Below are positions 60,841 through 64,000 of a DNA stretch of 64,000 nt, piece after piece. This DNA comes from Candidatus Francisella endociliophora (GTDB lineage Bacteria; Pseudomonadota; Gammaproteobacteria; Francisellales; Francisellaceae). Position 1 is the stretch's first letter. Every line of letters begins with the position of its first letter. Position numbers and translations under genes: made by a program. Where the stretch lies: positions 1,951,988 through 2,015,987 of the forward strand of contig NZ_CP009574.1 of NCBI RefSeq assembly GCF_000764555.1, read 5' to 3'. Below the pieces are notes generated by a model, which was not told the DNA's origin, did not search any database, and saw only the letters and a list, made by a program, of their open reading frames with translations.

Positions 60841-60870
60841 AGAAATACTTAAATTTAAAAAGGTAGATAT

Positions 60871-61458
60871 ATGAACCCTTTCAAAAAAATATATTCTTTT
60901 ATAGAGTCATTCTGGAACTATTTAGAAGAGTCACAAGATAAAAATTTCCGACTAATACATATATCAGTTGCTATTTTAGTTATTGTACAAATACTTGACA
61001 GTGATTATGTACATACTAAATATGGATTAACTTGGGGTGCATATCTACATATCTGTGTAGGGTGTGCGATAGCTGTATTAAGTATTTTTATGATAATTGC
61101 AGCATTTGAAAAAAGAGGTCTTCGTTACTATTATCCATATCTTTTTAATAATTACTCCGCAATTAAATCAGATTTAGTAGAGATACTTAAATTCAAATGG
61201 CCTAATGCTAGAAGTGGAAGTATTGCTGCAGTTGTGCAAGGGTTGGGACTTTTAGCTTTAGTTATTGCTTGGGCGAGTGGTTTTTTTTGGTTTACATCTT
61301 GGAATTTTGAGTCAAAGTATAGTCATGATATAAAAGAACTTCATGAGTCTTTAGTAACTCTGATAGAAATATATATTTATGCTCATGGGTTAATGGGACT
61401 TTTGCATTTTGTTGTGCAAAGATACTTCCCAAGATTTATAAGTGATATTAAAGAGTAA
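60871..61458 (+). CDS. Cytochrome b561-like membrane protein
   Basis: 195 residues with four hydrophobic segments (about 27-45, 52-77, 108-142 and 155-180). His residues within or near them (RLIHISV, AYLHICVG, ELHESLV, YAHGLMGLLHFVV) fit the two-haem binding of the b561/Ni-Fe hydrogenase b-type family. The role would be electron transfer in the inner membrane; the partner is unknown. It ends 1 nt from the convergent wHTH gene. Confidence 0.83.
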   Translation: MNPFKKIYSFIESFWNYLEESQDKNFRLIHISVAILVIVQILDSDYVHTKYGLTWGAYLHICVGCAIAVLSIFMIIAAFEKRGLRYYYPYLFNNYSAIKSDLVEILKFKWPNARSGSIAAVVQGLGLLALVIAWASGFFWFTSWNFESKYSHDIKELHESLVTLIEIYIYAHGLMGLLHFVVQRYFPRFISDIKE

Positions 61459-61459
61459 C

Positions 61460-61756
61460 CTAAGCTTTTTTAGCTTCTAATGTTTTTAAAAAGTCATCAA
61501 TAGTGCAATGGTTTTCAATAGGATGGCGAAGTTTTTTATCTTTATTTATTTTATAGTGATTGTTTCGACCAACTTTTTTTACTGTTAGGTAGGCTGTCTC
61601 GGTTAGGTCACCAAGTATATTTAGGACCGCTCTTTCAGTGATCCCAACCTCGATAGCCATATCTCTAATAGTGATGTTTGGGTCACTATTAATGAGACAT
61701 AACACATGTGAATGATTAGTCAAAAAAGTCCAGCTTTGCTGTTTTTTTGTAGCCAT
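61460..61756 (-). CDS. Small winged-helix DNA-binding protein
   Basis: 98 residues with a helix-turn-helix (ITIRDMAIEVGITERAVLNIL) and a short wing (AYLTVKKVGRNNHYKIN), typical of ArsR/MarR-like minimal regulators. No metal-binding Cys or His pattern is evident. It lies 33 nt after the SnoaL-like gene on the same strand and close to the amidohydrolase cluster, whose expression it may control; that link is conjecture. Confidence 0.8.
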   Translation of the reverse strand: MATKKQQSWTFLTNHSHVLCLINSDPNITIRDMAIEVGITERAVLNILGDLTETAYLTVKKVGRNNHYKINKDKKLRHPIENHCTIDDFLKTLEAKKA

Positions 61757-61789
61757 TAGATTTTTCTGTATAGTTATTTATGCTGCATA

Positions 61790-62251
61790 TTATACTGGAG
61801 AATAAGGCAAAGATGAATGGTGAAGAATGATTTGTAGTTCACCCTTATTATTTGGTTTAAATGCCATCGTGTAGTTTGCAATCACTTTTGAGCCATCTAT
61901 TTGAGTAAGGCGTTTATTACCCATAACTATACCAACATTTCCTTCAATAATATAACCAGTGTTTTCAAAGCTAATATCTTGCCAAGGATTTATAGCAAAA
62001 CCATTGTCTTCAGCATATTTATCATTACCAGCAACAAAATAAGATACTGCACCATCTAACTCACCTCTGAACATTTGTTTAGAAGCTAGAGTGGGTTTGA
62101 ATAGAACATCATTATTATCATAAGCATAAATATCTTTAATAAGGTTATGAGCTAAAGTCTTATAGTCTCCTCCTTCTCTATAAGTTTTAGATATTTCTAG
62201 TAAACCATATTTCCATTTATCAAGTGCATTATCTATATCTTGTCTAGTCAT
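61790..62251 (-). CDS. SnoaL-like/DUF4440-type nuclear transport factor 2 fold protein
   Basis: 153 residues resembling small NTF2-fold proteins: an N-terminal helix pair, YDNNDVLFKPTLASKQMFRG, a GDLDGAVSYF-like segment (ELDGAVSYFVAGN), and a beta-sheet end (NKRLTQIDGSKVIANYTMAFK). Possible roles are ligand binding or an isomerase-type reaction. In reverse complement GAGAGGAGAAAAT directly precedes the ATG, a strong site. Probably an operon with the wHTH gene. Confidence 0.72.
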   Translation of the reverse strand: MTRQDIDNALDKWKYGLLEISKTYREGGDYKTLAHNLIKDIYAYDNNDVLFKPTLASKQMFRGELDGAVSYFVAGNDKYAEDNGFAINPWQDISFENTGYIIEGNVGIVMGNKRLTQIDGSKVIANYTMAFKPNNKGELQIILHHSSLPYSPV

Positions 62252-62416
62252 ATTTTCTCCTCTCTCTTAAATTATGAACTAAAATATACGTATTATTATT
62301 CATGTATTTTAATTCATAAAATTAATTTGTAAAGTTATATAAGAAAAAAATTTAAGTTTTTTTGAAAAACAGTTACTCTGTTTTATATGTAAGATCATAT
62401 TACTTAGGTTAGCTAT

Positions 62417-63235
62417 ATGAAGCTAGTTGATTCACATATTCATTTTTGGGATATAAATAATGGATTTAATAATTGGGTAGAAAATACGGTTTTACCAAGG
62501 TTAGTTACTCCAGAGCTAGTGCATGCAGATGCTTTTGTGCATATTGAAGCTCATAGTGAAACAGTTGATCCTTTATGTGAATATAATTGGCTAGCTTCAA
62601 CCTTTCCTAACAAAAATATTAAAGTTGTTGCTTTTGTTGATTTCACTTTAGATTTTGCAGAATTTGCTAAGAAGATTGAGCATCTTTCTGAGCATGATAA
62701 TATTGTGGGTGTTCGACAAATAATGTCAAAAACCTATAAGTCAGAATATAGTCCTTTTGATAAAGAAATTCCTAAAGATTTAGAACAAAAGTTAAAAATT
62801 TTAAAAGAGTATAAGCTGATATTTGAAGCACAAATGTATCCAGAACAGTTTTTACCTCTTTTAGAAAAAATAAATAAATCTGAAGTAAGTATGGCAGTAG
62901 AGCATTTTGGTTTGCCGATATTTGGTCGAAATAATAATTTAGATCAGTGGCATAAGTTTATAAAAGAGTTTGCACAAAAGCCTAATTGGACGCTTAAGCT
63001 ATCAGGCTTTGATTTAAATAATAATATTTTAGATGTGGGGAAAGCATTAGATTTTATCTTTGAAAATATAACTTTTCACAAATTATGTTATGGTTCTAAT
63101 TTTCCAGTTTCATACCAGAATGATTATAATTATTGGCAGAGCTTCTTACAGCAATATATTAATAATGATAATATATCTAAAAATATTTTTGAGAATGTAG
63201 CTCGTAGAATTTATTTTAAAAATCAAGAAGTCTAG
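62417..63235 (+). CDS. Amidohydrolase-family lactonase (COG3618-like)
   Basis: TIM-barrel metal hydrolase starting KLVDSHIHFWD (His7 and His9), with later HIEAHSE, VEHFGLP and LCYGSNFPV, the pattern of sugar-lactonases and 2-pyrone-4,6-dicarboxylate lactonase relatives. 272 residues. It precedes an enolase-superfamily sugar-acid dehydratase by 17 nt, which suggests lactone opening followed by dehydration of the resulting aldonate in a sugar catabolic route. The exact sugar is not known. Confidence 0.85.
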   Translation: MKLVDSHIHFWDINNGFNNWVENTVLPRLVTPELVHADAFVHIEAHSETVDPLCEYNWLASTFPNKNIKVVAFVDFTLDFAEFAKKIEHLSEHDNIVGVRQIMSKTYKSEYSPFDKEIPKDLEQKLKILKEYKLIFEAQMYPEQFLPLLEKINKSEVSMAVEHFGLPIFGRNNNLDQWHKFIKEFAQKPNWTLKLSGFDLNNNILDVGKALDFIFENITFHKLCYGSNFPVSYQNDYNYWQSFLQQYINNDNISKNIFENVARRIYFKNQEV

Positions 63236-63252
63236 TTTATAGAAGGATTAAA

Positions 63253-64000
63253 ATGAAGATAATAGCAGTAGAAGTATTTGATGTATATTGTGATAAACGA
63301 CCAGCTTGGTCACCAGTATTTGTAAAAGTAATTACAGATGAAGGGATTACTGGAGTTGGTGAAGCAGGTCTTGCTTATGATTTAGGCCATTCAGCAGCAG
63401 CAAATATGATTAAAGAATTTGCTCAAGAAATGGTGATTGGTACCGATCCTTTTGAGAGTGAAAGACTTTGGGATAGAATGCTACGCGAGAGCTTCTGGGG
63501 ACTTGGTGGTGGACCAGTTGTATATGCTGCGATGAGTGCGATTGATATTGCATTATGGGATATCAAAGGTAAAGCTCTTGGTGTACCCGTGTATCAGTTA
63601 TTAGGTGGCAAAACTAACAAGAAACTTAGAACTTATGCAAGCCAGCTTCAGTTTGATTGGGATCAGTATGAGCGTAAAACTTTATATAAGCCTGAAGATT
63701 ATGCAAAAGCTACTGAAAAAGCTGTAGTAGAAGGCTATGATGCTGTCAAAGTTGATCCAATGATGTTTGATAATAAAGGTGATACTTTATATAACTGTAC
63801 GCTACCATTTAGAAGAGATCATCTAAATCTAATCCGTGAAAGAATGCAAGCGATTCGAGATGTGCTAGGTGAAAATGGTGATATTATCTTTGAATGTCAT
63901 AGTTTACCAAGTATGACATCTGCTCTGCAATTGGGTGAAATAGCAGAAGACTTTAATTGTCTATATTTTGAAGAGCCAGTTAATTATCTAAATAGTAAAC
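63253..64000 (+). CDS. Mandelate racemase/enolase superfamily sugar-acid dehydratase (cut by window end)
   Basis: The frame opens at ATG 63253 after GAAGGATTAAA and runs off the window, giving 249 residues of the N-terminal capping domain and the first part of the barrel. Visible: GVGEAGLAY (capping domain), SAIDIALWDIKGKALG, the Lys-containing YDAVKVDP, the first metal ligand in IIFECHS, and the second in YFEEPVN. These are typical of galactonate/gluconate-type dehydratases. It would be co-transcribed with the lactonase-like gene upstream. The substrate is unresolved. Confidence 0.88.
   Translation, partial: MKIIAVEVFDVYCDKRPAWSPVFVKVITDEGITGVGEAGLAYDLGHSAAANMIKEFAQEMVIGTDPFESERLWDRMLRESFWGLGGGPVVYAAMSAIDIALWDIKGKALGVPVYQLLGGKTNKKLRTYASQLQFDWDQYERKTLYKPEDYAKATEKAVVEGYDAVKVDPMMFDNKGDTLYNCTLPFRRDHLNLIRERMQAIRDVLGENGDIIFECHSLPSMTSALQLGEIAEDFNCLYFEEPVNYLNSK

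Overview
The window looks like a chromosomal segment of a Francisella species (Gammaproteobacteria, Thiotrichales), most likely from the tularensis/novicida side of the genus. This is inferred from the very AT-rich sequence, a 16S-tRNA-Ile-tRNA-Ala-23S-5S operon, the gene order tig-clpP-clpX-lon-hupB-ppiD-miaA-lipoprotein-hfq-hflX, a 109-residue Hfq with an acidic tail, several small exported proteins without recognised families, and a GH18 chitinase with Ig-like modules. I could not run any search, so the species is not settled.

Layout. 1-2.4 kb: secreted GH18 chitinase (minus). 2.7-7.85 kb: complete rRNA operon with promoter, 16S and 23S processing stems, two tRNAs and a terminator. 8.1-14.2 kb: a small exported protein whose start may be lost, yajC-secD-secF, another exported protein, rpoH, and a further exported protein on the minus strand. 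14.4-18.7 kb: aroA behind a hexanucleotide repeat, a YafS-like methyltransferase overlapping rnhA, ansA, and the carbonic anhydrase gene can. 19.3-26.5 kb: a type I restriction-modification island ordered hsdR, DUF4238 gene, hsdS, GIY-YIG gene, hsdM. It is strewn with palindromic repeats and is the most accessory part of the window. 27-33 kb: the proteostasis block tig-clpP-clpX-lon, then hupB. 33-42.6 kb: ppiD-miaA-lipoprotein, hfq-hflX, two minus-strand genes that separate hflX from hflK, then hflK-hflC-LMW phosphatase-ysxC. 43-51 kb (minus): mfd, a BI-1 family protein, and a tight five-gene operon (glutaredoxin 2, RsxB-like ferredoxin, nth, DUF1841, degenerate POT-like transporter). 51-58.4 kb: POT peptide transporter, ferritin, lipA, elbB, yebC, ruvC, a TipA-like MerR regulator, ruvA. 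58.4-64 kb: rmuC, an AlbA_2-type gene broken by one in-frame stop, a cytochrome b561-like protein, a small wHTH protein, a SnoaL-like protein, an amidohydrolase, and an enolase-superfamily dehydratase cut by the window end.

The most interesting structure is at 22.8-25.0 kb. Five copies of a 74-bp element sit around hsdS: one directly upstream and four in a 105-bp tandem array downstream. Each element is an inverted pair of 27-nt hairpin units beginning GTCAT. A small GIY-YIG nuclease gene follows the array, and one nucleotide after its stop codon is a single unit in inverted orientation. The architecture resembles REPIN doublets with their RAYT transposase, but the linked enzyme is a GIY-YIG protein, so this is a candidate REPIN-like system with a different mobilising enzyme. 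Elements of the same plan but different sequence occur at 22.80, 24.96, 55.14 and 56.03 kb. A second notable point is the TipA-like regulator: it has a MerR-type promoter with a 19-bp spacer and a strong internal in-frame start that would give a stand-alone TipAS-like effector-binding domain.
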